Source: Vibrio aestivus (GTDB taxonomy: Bacteria > Pseudomonadota > Gammaproteobacteria > Enterobacterales > Vibrionaceae). Taken from it: 59,196 nucleotides of DNA. Below the pieces are notes generated by a model, which did no database searches, was not told the DNA's origin, and saw only the letters and a program-made list of their open reading frames with translations. Below are positions 9,662-19,538 of the stretch, in pieces. Both the position numbers and the translations under genes were made by a program. The DNA lies in NCBI GenBank assembly GCA_003263845.1, contig JYJN01000110.1, positions 1-59,196 on the forward strand. The letters run 5' to 3'. Positions within the stretch are counted from its first letter, which is position 1; each line of letters begins with the position of its first letter.

Positions 9662-9798
9662 AGGCGAATCTCACTTTTATTACAATGTAATTACAATATG
9701 ATGAATTTCGACTGATATCTCAATGCATATGAAGATTAAATTTTTATGACAGTCGGGCAAAAAAATACAATTATTCTTATCTGCCCGACATTTTGCTT

Positions 9799-12700
9799 CT
9801 AGGCTACCGTTTCTTTAGCTTTACTCCGACTTAAGTATGGCTCGATATCCACATCGACCATCTGACCTTCTGGTAGATAGAGTTCAGCATACTTTTTGTG
9901 GATGCCACTTTCTAAGAACAACTCAAACAAATCACGGTCTAGGTGGTTGTCTTCCACCATCTTACTCATGATATCAATCGCCACATTCATCGGTTTCGCA
10001 TTTTTATATGGGCGATCAGACGCTGTTAACGCTTCAAAGATGTCTGCAATCGCCAATATCCTTTCTGGGACAGACAGCTCATGTGCAGATAGCTTTCTTG
10101 GGTAACCACGTCCATCTAAAGTTTCGTGGTGAGTCGAGGCATAGCGTGGCACGCGCTTTAGCTCCTCAGGGAACGGCAAGTTTTCCAGCATTTTAATCGT
10201 ACTAATGACATGTTCATTGATCTTAAAACGATCCTCAGCAGTGAGGGTTCCTCGCTCAATGGTTAGGTTATATACCTCACCAAGGTTGTAAAGTGACTTA
10301 GGTACTTGCATTTTAATGCCAAAGCGCTCATCCAACGCATAGGGGCGTTCTCTTTCAATCACATGCTCTGATTTGTCGCTTAAGAGTTTCTCAAGCGCTG
10401 GTAGTGCGGTTTTGGTTGGTCGGCTTCGCCTTGTTTCCAACGGCGACAATCCAAGCTTGTCGTCAAAATTTCTCATCCAAGTTCGGTTGGCAATATCGCG
10501 AATTTGTTGTTTCTTGTCATCACTCATGTATTCATTGCCTACGTTTGCTGTCGCTACCGCAGTGAACTCTTGCTGCAGTTGTTCGCGTTTAGTAGTGAGC
10601 TCGGCTTCAAACTGGCTCCGATCATCAGGACTTTCTAATGTTTTCCTCAGACACTCGATTTCCGCGTCGCGCCACAGCACTTCAAATCGAGTGCGAATCT
10701 CGTGAATTCGATTGTAATTGGCTTCTAACTTACTGCCTTTATCGACAATATGTTCTGGCGTCGTGATTTTCCCGCAGTCGTGCAACCACGCAGCAATCTC
10801 AAACTCACGTTTTTCTTCTTTATTGGCAAATGAGAAATCCGCCAACGGCCCTTCTTCCATATTGTGAGCAGCGTCTGCCAACAAAAAGCCAACTTCTGGC
10901 ACTCGGTTACAGTGCCCTGCGGTGTAAGGAGACTTGTCATCGATCGCCTGCGCGATCAACTTGATAAACGCATCGAGTAACTCTTGCTGACTTTTCTCGT
11001 GCTTAGCTAATGAGGCCGCCATATCTTCCACCGCATTCGATAACTGAGAAATTTCTAACACACGTGATGGCACACTATGAATCTCACTATATCGACGGGT
11101 TTTGATTTTTTCGGTCTCTTTCTCAAGCAGCAGGATAGGTTTGACGATTGGCGAGCCCAACCACCAGGCTATTGGCAATAACAGTAATATTAGGATGGTT
11201 GTCGCTGCTAAAGACAGCACCACTTTGTTTAGCGCTTCTTTGTAGACCAAAGATTGGGGAATAACCACACCAAAATACTCGTTCTCATTAAGTTGAGAGA
11301 CGTAAAAATAGTGCTTGTCTCCACCACTCTGCCCTTCAACCAGGCCTCCTTGTAGATCTCGCTGAGAGGAGATATCCAGTAATTGTTCATAGGGAATGGT
11401 TGAGTATTGCGTCGCGGAAGAGTCATTAGAGAAATAATCGAACCATTTGTTGTTAATACTCTCACGTACATCATTGGGGATCGACGCAATTGCTCGATTA
11501 ATCAGCGGAATTAAACTCGCAAACTCTGGTTGAACCATAAGATGAAACTGTGGGGTTATAGTGCGGTCGTAAATTTCTATATCACTGTGAAGTTCAAGAC
11601 CTTGTACAAAGAATCGCTCTAAGGTGTGCTTTAAGATCAGTGTTGAGTCGATTCCCGCGTCAACCTCTCCATTAACCACCGCCTCAACCACCTCTTGAGG
11701 CGTTGAGAATGTGGTGATCGTCATAGATGGAAAACGCTCTCTTAGCGACTGAGTAATTTCCCATCCTTCCATTATACCGACTCTGGCCGATTGCAACTGC
11801 TCTACATTGGTAATCGCTCGCCATTGTCCTGCGTCACCACACCAAAAGGTAATTCATAAAGGGGCTGGCTAAACTTGGCTATTTGGGCTCTTGAATCGGA
11901 ATACAACACAGAATGAAGAACATCAATTTGGCGGCGTTCAAACTGCTGAGTTAACTCAGACCATGTCAGCCCATTGATGTACTCGAACCTAAGCCCGGTT
12001 TGCGCACTGATCGCATCCAAAATATCGATTGCTAACCCTTTTGGCTCACCAGATACCGCATAGTCAATCGGAGCCCACTGCATCTGATTCGACACTTTAA
12101 GCACCGGCATGCTTGCTACAAGTTTTTCCTCGTAGGGGCTCAAAGCGATAGGCTCTAATGGGATCATTTCACCGACTTCGGAACTCTCATGGTTGGACGC
12201 GATAACATTGCCGTTGGAACTGAAAATAAAGGCTTGTTTTCCTGTTTGCCCAGCGATACCCAACGAAGACTCGGTCAAATAAGGTGAAATCGAATCAATG
12301 ACCACGTCTACACCAAGAATCGCGTTAGAGTTCGGTATTTTAAGTGAGTATGTTTGCCCTGTGAGCTTTAAGTGCTGAAAGAGATAGGGTTCTGTCTTAT
12401 ATGGCTGTTGCAAACCAGCATCCTCATACCAAGGGCGCTGAGAGGGAAAATAGCTACTGCTCACCGTCTCTACTCTCTGACCGCTATGATCATAATCGAG
12501 AAAAGTGGTCTCTTTCACTCGGCCATTCTCGCCATTGAACACTTTATTCAGCACCCACCGCTCACCGATATGAGCATCGGTCTTATCACGTACTTTGGGA
12601 TCGGAATCTAAGTTGATAAGTTGAAAAAAATAGTCATCACCCACGGCATAATAGAGGCTGTAAATATGCGGGTGGGTCTCCATCGTCTCTGTAAAGAGAT

Positions 12701-12983
12701 CAATCAAGGCTCGTTCGTTCTCTAGCCCCCGGTAACGCTCGGTTGACCCGATCTTCGCAAGCAGTTTCGTCACCGAAAGTGAATCGGCGTCAGAGCCTTG
12801 AATTCGAGCCCCAATAGAGCGCGATAGATCAGAATATGAGCTAAGGGCATGTTCTGTAGCGAGCTGCTTGCCAAACGAGTATTGAAAACCGATGGCAATC
12901 GTTGAAGTAAGCACTATTGCAAACACGAATAGACTTGCAATGGTAAATCTTATGGTTATTTTTCTATTAGTTTTTGTATTCAC
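9799..12983 (-). CDS. Cache/SBP/HAMP/HD-GYP cyclic-di-GMP phosphodiesterase sensor (one frameshift)
   Basis: Large membrane receptor, about 1061 residues when repaired, predicted to sense a periplasmic ligand and cleave cyclic-di-GMP in the cytoplasm. Order: TM1 (about 8-32), a Cache-like domain (YSLYYAVGDDYFFQ, PWYEDAG), an SBP_bac_3-type domain (IDYAVSGEPKGLAIDILDAI), TM2, HAMP, a short coiled coil, then HD-GYP. The catalytic part has HDCGKITTPEHIVDKG and HHETLDGRGYPRKL. Between these two motifs lies an insert of roughly 150 residues rich in charged helices, far longer than the canonical spacing. The GTG at 12981-12983 fits better than the first possible start at 13103, which adds 40 unlikely residues. 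A one-base deletion near 11800-11830 splits the frame (reads on as ITNVEQLQSARVG). Confidence 0.85.
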
Positions 12984-13301
12984 TGACGTTATCTCATTCC
13001 TTGAGAGATGAAATAAATATATCACGCCGTAAAAATATCGCCTTATTTTGCAATGATATTCATATGAATTTTTGACCTCATTCTGCATCGAAGTGTCCCC
13101 CAAAGAACACAGTTAAACTCGGATTACCATGTAACCCAATGATATTTAATAATAATTATTATTCACATCAAACTAAGCTTACAAAAGTGTGTCTGAGTAA
13201 TCCTCTTACAAGTTTTAATTCAATGAGCCAATGAATGTTGCGGTGGTTAAGGTATAATGAATATTGACTAAAACGACTATCAATATCATTAAGGTTTTAT
13301 T
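12984..13301. promoter_or_regulatory. Divergent control region with Fur-like palindrome and -10 box
   Basis: A 318-base region between two divergent genes. An AT palindrome at 13147-13161 (TAATAAT-A-ATTATTA) matches the 7-1-7 Fur pattern TGATAAT-N-ATTATCA at 13 of 15 positions, so iron control is possible but a chance AT-rich match is equally plausible. A TATAAT at 13253-13258 lies 43 bases before the TTG start of the pterin-synthase-like gene. No ORF is credible here. Confidence 0.35.
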
Positions 13302-14186
13302 TTGAATCTATTTGTCAAAGCGCTTACTGTCATTGACTCTTCATACCTGTGCGATAAGCGCGGTATGGTTGGTGAAAGTTGGATTTTGGACGTTACCCTA
13401 TCAGGCCAACTCAATGAAATGAGTATGGTGCTTGATTTTGGTAAGGTGAAATCGCAAATCAAGCGCCTTGTTGATCAATACGTTGATCATCGCTTGCTTG
13501 TTCCTAGCCGCAGCTCATTAATCAAAACGAGTCAGACAAAAACGGGTTACCGCACCGTTGATCTTCTTCGTGAGGAAAAAAGCATTCACCTGCATTGCCC
13601 TGATGAGTCTTTTTGCTTCGTAGATACCGATGCCATCACTATCGAAAGCGTCACTGAGCATGTCCTTCAACTTCTCAAAGGTAACCTGCCAAGTAACGTA
13701 GAAGGCATTGAAGTCACTCTGCGAACAGAGAACATCGAAGGTGCTTACTATCACTATTCACATGGCTTAAAGAAACACGACGGAAACTGTCAGCGCATTG
13801 CCCACGGACATCGCTCTCCGATTGAACTCATTGTCGATGGTCAAAGAGACACAGAACGTGAATCTGAGTTTGCCAAGCGCTGGGAAGACATTTATTTAGG
13901 TTCAGATGAAGACAAAGTAGATTTAAATGCACTTTCATTAAGCGAACATGCGAATGTTGTTACCGACGACACGCACCATGGATTCCGTTACACCGCCCCA
14001 CAAGGGGAGTTCGAGTTAGCGATTGCAAAATCTGAGACGGAAATGCTTGAAACCGACACGACAGTTGAGCTGCTTGCTTGGCATATTGCCAAAGTGGTTC
14101 GTGAGAGCCTGACTGAAGATCAATCACTCAAAGTGATCGCCTATGAAGGGGTCGGAAAAGGCGCAACCGCTTTTCATAATTGCTAA
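13302..14186 (+). CDS. Two-domain 6-pyruvoyl-tetrahydropterin-synthase-like protein
   Basis: Cytoplasmic protein of 294 residues built of two T-fold halves like QueD/PTPS. The first half has a tunnel-fold strand-helix signature (SMVLDFGKVKSQIKRLVD, then DHRLL). The second carries the metal-binding pattern SHGL ... CQRIAHGHRSPIE, like the C-x3-HGH motif of the family. Ordinary QueD has about 120 residues, so this is a tandem or diverged form. Its reaction (6-carboxytetrahydropterin formation or another pterin step) is not certain. The start is a TTG at 13302 behind TAAGG; an upstream in-frame stop rules out an earlier start. It stands alone and ends at a clear terminator. Confidence 0.7.
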   Translation: MNLFVKALTVIDSSYLCDKRGMVGESWILDVTLSGQLNEMSMVLDFGKVKSQIKRLVDQYVDHRLLVPSRSSLIKTSQTKTGYRTVDLLREEKSIHLHCPDESFCFVDTDAITIESVTEHVLQLLKGNLPSNVEGIEVTLRTENIEGAYYHYSHGLKKHDGNCQRIAHGHRSPIELIVDGQRDTERESEFAKRWEDIYLGSDEDKVDLNALSLSEHANVVTDDTHHGFRYTAPQGEFELAIAKSETEMLETDTTVELLAWHIAKVVRESLTEDQSLKVIAYEGVGKGATAFHNC

Positions 14187-14219
14187 TCTTCGTCTCTCAT
14201 AACTTGGTGTTGAACACAT

Positions 14220-14257
14220 AAAGCCTGATAACTTACTAAAGTATCAGGCTTTATTTT
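14220..14257 (+). terminator. Rho-independent terminator after the pterin-synthase-like gene
   Basis: AAAGCCTGATA pairs with TATCAGGCTTT across an 11-base loop, followed by ATTTTT. The stem sequence is close to that at 16762-16790. Confidence 0.85.
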
Positions 14258-14360
14258 TGCGATCAGATTGTCATTATGCTTTTATTACTCACGATCCAAC
14301 TACTTGTGCTTTAAGCTAACGAGTATAGTGTGGCAAATCATTTTCTGAGCACAAATCGTT

Positions 14361-15038
14361 ATGAATCATAAAGATGAATCAAATCGTCGCCCGCTAGCCA
14401 CGCGAAACTTGTCTATTATGAAGCGCATTGCTAAATGGTTATCTAACCGCAATGTCACCCCCAACCAAATTTCACTTGCCAGTATTGCATTTGCCAGTGT
14501 TGGGTTTGTTTCGGGCGTAGGTTATTCCTATTATCCTTCATGGCTATGGTTGCTGCTCTTCTTGTTAGCCATTCAGATGCGCTTGCTGTGCAATCTTTTC
14601 GATGGGATGGTGGCAATTGAAGGGAGTAAAAAGACACCAGCTGGCGAACTATTCAATGATGTTCCTGATCGAATTGCAGATCCTCTCTTAATACTTGGCG
14701 CAGGGTTTATCGGTGCCTCACCGTATGCTATGGATCTAGCTTGGGCAGCTGCTATATTGGCCGTACTCACAGCATATGTACGTGTGCTAGGCGTTAGCAT
14801 GGGATGCGACGCTGACTTCCAAGGGCCAATGGCCAAACAACACCGAATGGCACTCCTTACTGTGACCGGCATCGCTTTACTCGTATGCCAGTATTTCTCT
14901 ATTTGGCCTCAATATTCTCTTTACGTAATGGACGCCTCTCTTTCCATTATGGTTTTGGGTATCTTGCTAACCACTTGGAAGCGGTTACGAGCAATCTACC
15001 TTGCTAAGCAGTCATCACCTACCCAAACAGCCGAGTAA
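14361..15038 (+). CDS. CDP-alcohol phosphatidyltransferase (YnbA-like)
   Basis: Integral membrane enzyme of 225 residues that would join an alcohol to a phosphatidyl group from CDP-diacylglycerol. The family motif is recognisable: N-L-FDGMVA, nine residues, then GELFNDVPDRIAD, with the Asp residues that bind metal and CDP. Residues 16-40 (MKRIAKWLSNRNVTPNQISL) form the typical N-terminal cytoplasmic helix. About six helices follow. The usual Arg after DG-x2-A is absent, as in some YnbA-like members. It is first in a tight run with a CdsA-like and a PlsC-like gene, the same order as E. coli ynbABC. The alcohol substrate is unknown. Confidence 0.8.
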   Translation: MNHKDESNRRPLATRNLSIMKRIAKWLSNRNVTPNQISLASIAFASVGFVSGVGYSYYPSWLWLLLFLLAIQMRLLCNLFDGMVAIEGSKKTPAGELFNDVPDRIADPLLILGAGFIGASPYAMDLAWAAAILAVLTAYVRVLGVSMGCDADFQGPMAKQHRMALLTVTGIALLVCQYFSIWPQYSLYVMDASLSIMVLGILLTTWKRLRAIYLAKQSSPTQTAE

Positions 15039-15043
15039 TCCTA

Positions 15044-15975
15044 ATGTTCAGTATCCCTATTCATTCATTGCACATCATGGCCATCATTTTGTCTTTACTG
15101 GTTATTGGTACCCTTTGCTATCTAGTCATATCGAGAAGACATCCCGATAAGGATCATACTGAGCTTAAGCTTCGGATTCGCTCTTGGTGGTGGATGATCG
15201 GGATTGTTTTTGTCGCCCTATATCTGCCTCAAAACTACTCACTCCTCTTTTTTGGCTTCTTGAGTTTTATGGCACTCAAAGAGTTTCTTTCTATTGTTCC
15301 TACACGAATGGCAGATAGGCGAGTGATTTTTTGGGCATATCTGTCCATACCTTTTCACTATTATTGGCTGGCGATCGGTTGGTATGGCATGTATATCATT
15401 TTCATACCTGTTTATATGTTCCTTTACCTTCCTATGGTCGCAGTATTAATTGGTGATACCAAAGGGTTTATTCGTTCTGCTGGCACTATCCATTGGGCGT
15501 TGATGCTGACTGTGTTCTGCTTAAGTCACATGGCTACTTACTCGTGTTACCTAGCCAAAACCCTGATGCTGGTTCCATGGGCATGCTGCTATTTTTGTTG
15601 GTTTTCACTCAGTTCAATGACGTTTGCCAATATGTCTGGGGCAAAACGTTTGGAAAACACAAAATCGTTCCCAAGGTCAGCCCAAACAAAACTTGGGAAG
15701 GTTTTTTAGGTGGCGCTACGACAGTCATTGTCACGAGTTACTTTGCAGCACCCTACCTGACACCACTCACTTCATACGAGGGTGTTGTTGCCGGAGCGAT
15801 CATCGCGTTTAGTGGGTTCATTGGTGATTTGGTGATTTCGTCGGTTAAGAGAGATTTGAAGTTGAAAGACACAAGCCAGCTAATACCAGGGCACGGCGGG
15901 CTGTTAGACCGAATAGACAGCCTTATGTTCACGGCGCCACTCTTCTTCCACTACATCTACTATCTATATTACTAG
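15044..15975 (+). CDS. Phosphatidate cytidylyltransferase (CdsA/YnbB-like, one frameshift)
   Basis: Membrane enzyme predicted to make CDP-diacylglycerol from phosphatidate and CTP, the donor for the preceding transferase. Repaired length is 310 residues with many hydrophobic helices. The C-terminal family signature is complete: SSVKRDLKLKDTSQLIPGHG followed by GLLDR. Also seen are FNDVCQYVWGK and SPNKTWEGFLGG, both standard CdsA motifs. One base is missing near 15532-15533 (a GG that should probably be GGG; the protein reads SHMGYLLVLPSQ). It starts six bases after the previous stop. As a second CdsA-type enzyme beside the housekeeping one (not in the window) it would serve a specialised lipid. 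Confidence 0.83.
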
Positions 15976-15985
15976 GCTCGTTTCG

Positions 15986-16637
15986 ATGAAGTTATTCAAA
16001 TACGTATTCGTTTTATTACTGGTTAAACCCTTGGTGTTTGTCGCGCTTGGCCTGAATATTATTCAACGGCAAAACTTACCAGAAAAAGGGCCTGTCGTTA
16101 TCGCCGCCAATCACAATAGTCATCTAGATACATTGGTCCTGTTAGCGCTATTTCCCATCAGCATTATTCATAAAATTCGGCCAGTGGCTGCGGCAGATTA
16201 CTTTTTTAAAAACGAAGTTAACGGCTTGGCTATCGCTCAATGTCTTGGGCATTATTCCAATCCAACGCTCGCCGTCGAAATCTGAAAGGAACGCGATCTT
16301 TGATGAGTGCCATCAAGCACTAAAGGACGGGGACATTTTGCTAATCTTTCCAGAAGGCAGCCGAGGTAGCCCTGAAGTGATGAGCGGATTGAAGAAAGGG
16401 ATCTATCATTTAATAAAGGAGCACTCTAACTGCCCAGTTGTTCCTGTGGTAATGCGTGGGCTTGGACGATCTCTGCCAAAAGGGACTGCCATGTTTGTGC
16501 CATTTAATTGCGATGTTGTGATTGGAGAAAAGCTCGATGATTTTAAGGACTCTGACGACCTTCTTGCCAAGATGCAACACGAGTATGACACGCTTGCAGA
16601 AAAGTGCATTGTTACGACCCTCGACGAAGAGAGCTAA
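15986..16637 (+). CDS. 1-acylglycerol-3-phosphate acyltransferase (PlsC-like, one frameshift)
   Basis: Membrane-linked acyltransferase of the PlsC family, 216 residues when repaired. The catalytic HX4D motif is NHNSHLD (about residues 42-48), the GIIPIQR block and the substrate motif FPEGSRG are present, and VVPVVMRGLGRSLPKG matches block IV. One extra base near 16241-16245 splits the frame (the protein reads AIAQCLGIIPIQRS). It completes a three-gene set (acyltransferase, CDP-DAG synthase, CDP-alcohol transferase) able to run from lysophosphatidate to a finished phospholipid. In E. coli the third gene ynbC is a larger acyltransferase-hydrolase type, so the parallel is only partial. Confidence 0.82.
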
Positions 16638-16761
16638 AGCACAGAGAATGCAGTCAATATACTAGAAGCAGCAATTGTGTTATCAACGTGCTGTCTTTAA
16701 CTGAGTTTACGCTAATGCAGATAACTAAAGGCAGTAAATCTATATTGCTCGAAAAACGACG

Positions 16762-16790
16762 AAGGCCTGATAACAAAGTTATCAGGCCTT
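16762..16790. terminator. Bidirectional terminator between the lipid cassette and tRNA-Arg
   Basis: AAGGCCTGATAAC pairs perfectly with GTTATCAGGCCTT across a three-base loop. It can end the plus-strand lipid transcript and the minus-strand tRNA transcript. T-runs are weak on both sides. Confidence 0.7.
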
Positions 16791-16799
16791 CTAAATAAA

Positions 16800-16876
16800 T
16801 GGCACGCCCTGAAGGATTCGAACCTTCGACCACATCCTTAGAAGGGACGTGCTCTATCCAGCTGAGCTAAGGGCGC
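16800..16876 (-). tRNA. tRNA-Arg (anticodon TCT)
   Basis: The minus strand folds as a full cloverleaf: acceptor GCGCCCT/AGGGCGT, D-arm GCTC...GAGC, anticodon arm CGTCC-CTTCTAA-GGATG with anticodon TCT, T-arm GAAGG-TTCGAAT-CCTTC, discriminator G and an encoded CCA (16800-16802). It reads AGA codons, which are rarer in this genus. Confidence 0.97.
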
Positions 16877-16890
16877 GCTACAGGGAAAGG

Positions 16891-16918
16891 ATTATACGAG
16901 TTGAATTGCTTAAATCAA
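16891..16918 (-). promoter_or_regulatory. Promoter of tRNA-Arg
   Basis: On the minus strand TTGATT (16913-16918) and a perfect TATAAT (16891-16896) are 16 bases apart, placing the start about seven bases before the mature tRNA 5' end. Confidence 0.7.
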
Positions 16919-17078
16919 CGGGTTTATCTAACTTTATGAATCAAATGCCTAAAAAATCTGCACGTTGCTTTAATTTGCTCAATTACACGCCGAAGCAAAC
17001 GTTTGCTTATAGATGTTAATTAAATTTTTTGAGACAATAGCGTACAAAATAAAGGTCACCAATCTATAAAGGAAAGAC

Positions 17079-17939
17079 ATGACAGCTCAAAATATCGACG
17101 GCACTCTTATTTCACAGACCGTCCGCTCTGAAGTGGCAGCCCGTGTTAAGGCTCGAACAGACGCAGGTTTGCGTGCTCCTGGGTTAGCCGTTGTTTTAGT
17201 TGGTGAGGACCCAGCCTCTCAAGTCTATGTAGGAAGCAAGCGCCGAGCTTGTGAAGAAGTGGGGTTCATTTCTAAATCTTACGATCTTCCGGCAACCGCT
17301 ACCGAAGAAGAGCTACTGGCGCTTGTTGATCAACTTAATGAAGATCCAGAGATTGACGGTATCCTTGTTCAACTTCCGCTTCCAGCAGGCATCGACAGTA
17401 CTCATGTGCTTGAAAGAATTACGCCAGAGAAAGATGTTGACGGCTTCCACCCTTATAACGTTGGCCGTTTAGCTCAGCGCATTCCAAAACTTCGCTCTTG
17501 TACGCCTAAAGGGATCATTACATTACTGGATCGCTACAACATTGACTTACGCGGTAAACATGCTGTGGTCGTTGGCGCTTCTAACATTGTTGGCCGCCCG
17601 ATGACGCTTGAGCTGCTTCTTGCTGGCTGTACGACGACAACATGTCACCGTTTCACTAAAGATCTTGAAGGCCATGTTCGTCAAGCCGATGTGGTGGTGG
17701 TAGCAGTTGGTAAGCCAAACTTTATCCCTGGCGCATGGATTAAAGAAGGCGCAGTTGTGGTCGATGTTGGTATTAACCGTTTAGAGTCAGGCAAGCTTGT
17801 CGGCGACGTTGAATATGACGTTGCGAAAAGCAACGCAAGCTTCATTACGCCAGTTCCTGGTGGTGTTGGCCCAATGACGGTCGCTAGCCTGATTGAAAAC
17901 ACTATGATTGCATGTGAGCAGTTCCACACCAAGAAATAG
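17079..17939 (+). CDS. folD: Bifunctional methylenetetrahydrofolate dehydrogenase/cyclohydrolase FolD
   Basis: Cytoplasmic enzyme that interconverts 5,10-methylene-, 5,10-methenyl- and 10-formyl-tetrahydrofolate, feeding purine and formyl-methionine synthesis. It has 286 residues, the normal length. Signatures: [14 protein letters not shown] with the catalytic Tyr and Lys, [23 protein letters not shown], the NADP site [10 protein letters not shown], and [12 protein letters not shown]. An AAGGAAAG ribosome site precedes the ATG. It stands alone between the tRNA-Arg gene and a strong terminator. The purU gene elsewhere in the window uses its product. Confidence 0.97.
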   Translation: MTAQNIDGTLISQTVRSEVAARVKARTDAGLRAPGLAVVLVGEDPASQVYVGSKRRACEEVGFISKSYDLPATATEEELLALVDQLNEDPEIDGILVQLPLPAGIDSTHVLERITPEKDVDGFHPYNVGRLAQRIPKLRSCTPKGIITLLDRYNIDLRGKHAVVVGASNIVGRPMTLELLLAGCTTTTCHRFTKDLEGHVRQADVVVVAVGKPNFIPGAWIKEGAVVVDVGINRLESGKLVGDVEYDVAKSNASFITPVPGGVGPMTVASLIENTMIACEQFHTKK

Positions 17940-17957
17940 TTGAGCCTCATGGATACT

Positions 17958-17988
17958 AAAAAGCCAGCAAGTAATTGCTGGCTTTTTT
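17958..17988 (+). terminator. Terminator after folD
   Basis: AAAAAGCCAGCAA pairs with TTGCTGGCTTTTT across a four-base loop, with a T-run. The A-run on the other side makes it usable from the minus strand too. Confidence 0.92.
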
Positions 17989-18056
17989 CGTTTTCGCTTC
18001 TTTTTAATGACGATGAAGTTTTAGTAAATTAGGTGGTTTTAATCAACTGGGCTGTT

Positions 18057-19022
18057 TTAATAAACAATGCGATCCGCTAAATGGCTCACTGCAAGTGCAA
18101 AGTAGTATGAACGATTCCACTTCATCAACACATTGTAGTTGTTGTAAACCAGATAGACTCGTCCGTTCGCATTATCTGGTGCCGTTAACCAAGCATCGAC
18201 ATCAACTTGTGGTAATGAACTTCCGTTAAAACGGGTAATACCCAATTGATTCCACTCGGCTAATGTTTTCTCTTTGCCCTCAATACGCCCCTCTAGCGTC
18301 ATATCGAAGCCAGCTGGCAATTTAACTTGGCGTCCCCAAGTATAGCTATCATTCCAGCCAGACTGACTCAGATAGTTTGCTGTCGAAGCAAAAACGTCTT
18401 CTTTGTTGTGCCAAATATCTTTTTTGCCATCACCATTGCCATCGGCTGCAAACGCAAGGAAAGAGCTCGGCATAAACTGACTCTGTCCCATCGCACCAGC
18501 CCATGAACCTTTCATGTTTTCTGGCTCAATGTGGCCTTCTTGCAAAATGGTCAATGCGGCCATCGCCTCTTTACGAAAGAACTCTTCTCGGCGACCGTCG
18601 TAGGCCATGGTCGACAATGCATCAATCACACTGTAATTACCCATAAAGCGGCCAAAGTTACTTTCAACGCCCCACAGCGCGACGATAAATCGTGGCTGAA
18701 CACCATATTCGTCACCAATACGCTTGAGTTCGGTATAGTGCTTGTTATAAAGCTCTTTCGCCTGCTTTACTTTCCAATCAGGAACCGCTCTTGGAATATA
18801 CTCATCCAAGGTGAGGCGCTTTTCCGGCTGATTGCGATCCGCTTTAACCGCACGGGGTTTGTATTCGACATTGCTGAAAGCTTCGGAGATGATTTCATCT
18901 GAAATCCCCTCTTCTTTTGCTTGCAGTTTTAGGCCTTCAACATATTGCTCGAAGCTCACTTCGTTAGCGAAACAACTGCTCGCAATACCTAAACACAAAA
19001 TGCCTGACAGTAGTTTTTTCAA
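18057..19022 (-). CDS. mltB: Lytic murein transglycosylase B
   Basis: Periplasmic enzyme that cleaves peptidoglycan between MurNAc and GlcNAc, leaving the 1,6-anhydro end. I chose the TTG at 19020-19022 because a strong AAGGAGGG lies at the right distance; the ATG codons at 19055 and 19040 sit before or inside that site. This gives 321 residues with a signal peptide (MKKLLSGILCLGIASSCFA). The catalytic Glu is in VALWGVESNFGRFMG. GAMGQSQFMPSSF and DGNGDGKKDIWHN (a metal-binding loop) are typical of the SLT_2/MltB group. The cysteine in the signal peptide does not fit a lipobox well, so it may be soluble, unlike E. coli MltB. Confidence 0.9.
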   Translation of the reverse strand: MKKLLSGILCLGIASSCFANEVSFEQYVEGLKLQAKEEGISDEIISEAFSNVEYKPRAVKADRNQPEKRLTLDEYIPRAVPDWKVKQAKELYNKHYTELKRIGDEYGVQPRFIVALWGVESNFGRFMGNYSVIDALSTMAYDGRREEFFRKEAMAALTILQEGHIEPENMKGSWAGAMGQSQFMPSSFLAFAADGNGDGKKDIWHNKEDVFASTANYLSQSGWNDSYTWGRQVKLPAGFDMTLEGRIEGKEKTLAEWNQLGITRFNGSSLPQVDVDAWLTAPDNANGRVYLVYNNYNVLMKWNRSYYFALAVSHLADRIVY

Positions 19023-19062
19023 ATTGCCCTCCTTGAGCATGCGAACATGGGGCATAACCCAA

Positions 19063-19338
19063 CTACTTCTGTTGGGCTTTTTGTTCTTTGTACTTTTCTA
19101 ATAAATTCTCAGGTGGCGGCGGAACTTGCAAGAAGAATCCGTCCTCTTTTAGCGATGCTTTCACTTTTTCGACATTAACTTGTGCAAGTTGACGCCCTTC
19201 TAGCTTTATCACCATCACGAAAACAGGTTTACCGAAAGTTTGCATTAATGCGTCAGGAACTTGTGAAAAATCATCTTTTTTAGGCACATAAAGATAAGTC
19301 CCTTCCTTCTTTAGGCTTTTATAAATTGAGCAAAGCAT
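19063..19338 (-). CDS. YcgL domain-containing protein
   Basis: Small cytoplasmic protein of 91 residues, UPF0745/YcgL family, of unknown function. Family motifs: [18 protein letters not shown] at the start, then [12 protein letters not shown] and a [15 protein letters not shown] tail with the diagnostic proline run. It lies divergent from minC and upstream of mltB, the usual arrangement in gammaproteobacteria. Confidence 0.93.
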   Translation of the reverse strand: MLCSIYKSLKKEGTYLYVPKKDDFSQVPDALMQTFGKPVFVMVIKLEGRQLAQVNVEKVKASLKEDGFFLQVPPPPENLLEKYKEQKAQQK

Positions 19339-19436
19339 GATAAACCTTTTGTCAGTATTTCTCGCTATTGGCCAGTTGTAATTAAAATCGTATGAAAATG
19401 GATAAAAGTGCGAGTAAAACGCTCATTTAACCTGAA

Positions 19437-19455
19437 GATAGCTTGCTGAGCTATC
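19437..19455 (+). promoter_or_regulatory. Hairpin in the minC leader
   Basis: GATAGCT pairs with AGCTATC across a five-base loop about 85-100 bases before minC. No T-run follows, so it is more likely a leader structure or operator than a terminator. Confidence 0.35.
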
Positions 19456-19538
19456 GCAGTGAATATAACATGATTACCCTAGTTTCAGGCAACGCCCTTT
19501 CAACTGTGGCGCGGCGTTAAAGAGGTCAATAGTAATCT

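Noticed and set aside
10373..10705. Overlapping long ORF on the plus strand inside the HD-GYP gene, and similar ones in gapA, fadD, yoaA and PhoX
   Set aside because: Shadows of strongly coding strands; no ribosome sites and no recognisable protein features.
16604..16798. 64-codon ORF between the PlsC-like gene and tRNA-Arg
   Set aside because: It overlaps the 3' end of the acyltransferase gene in another frame and runs through the terminator stem; no ribosome site or protein-like features.
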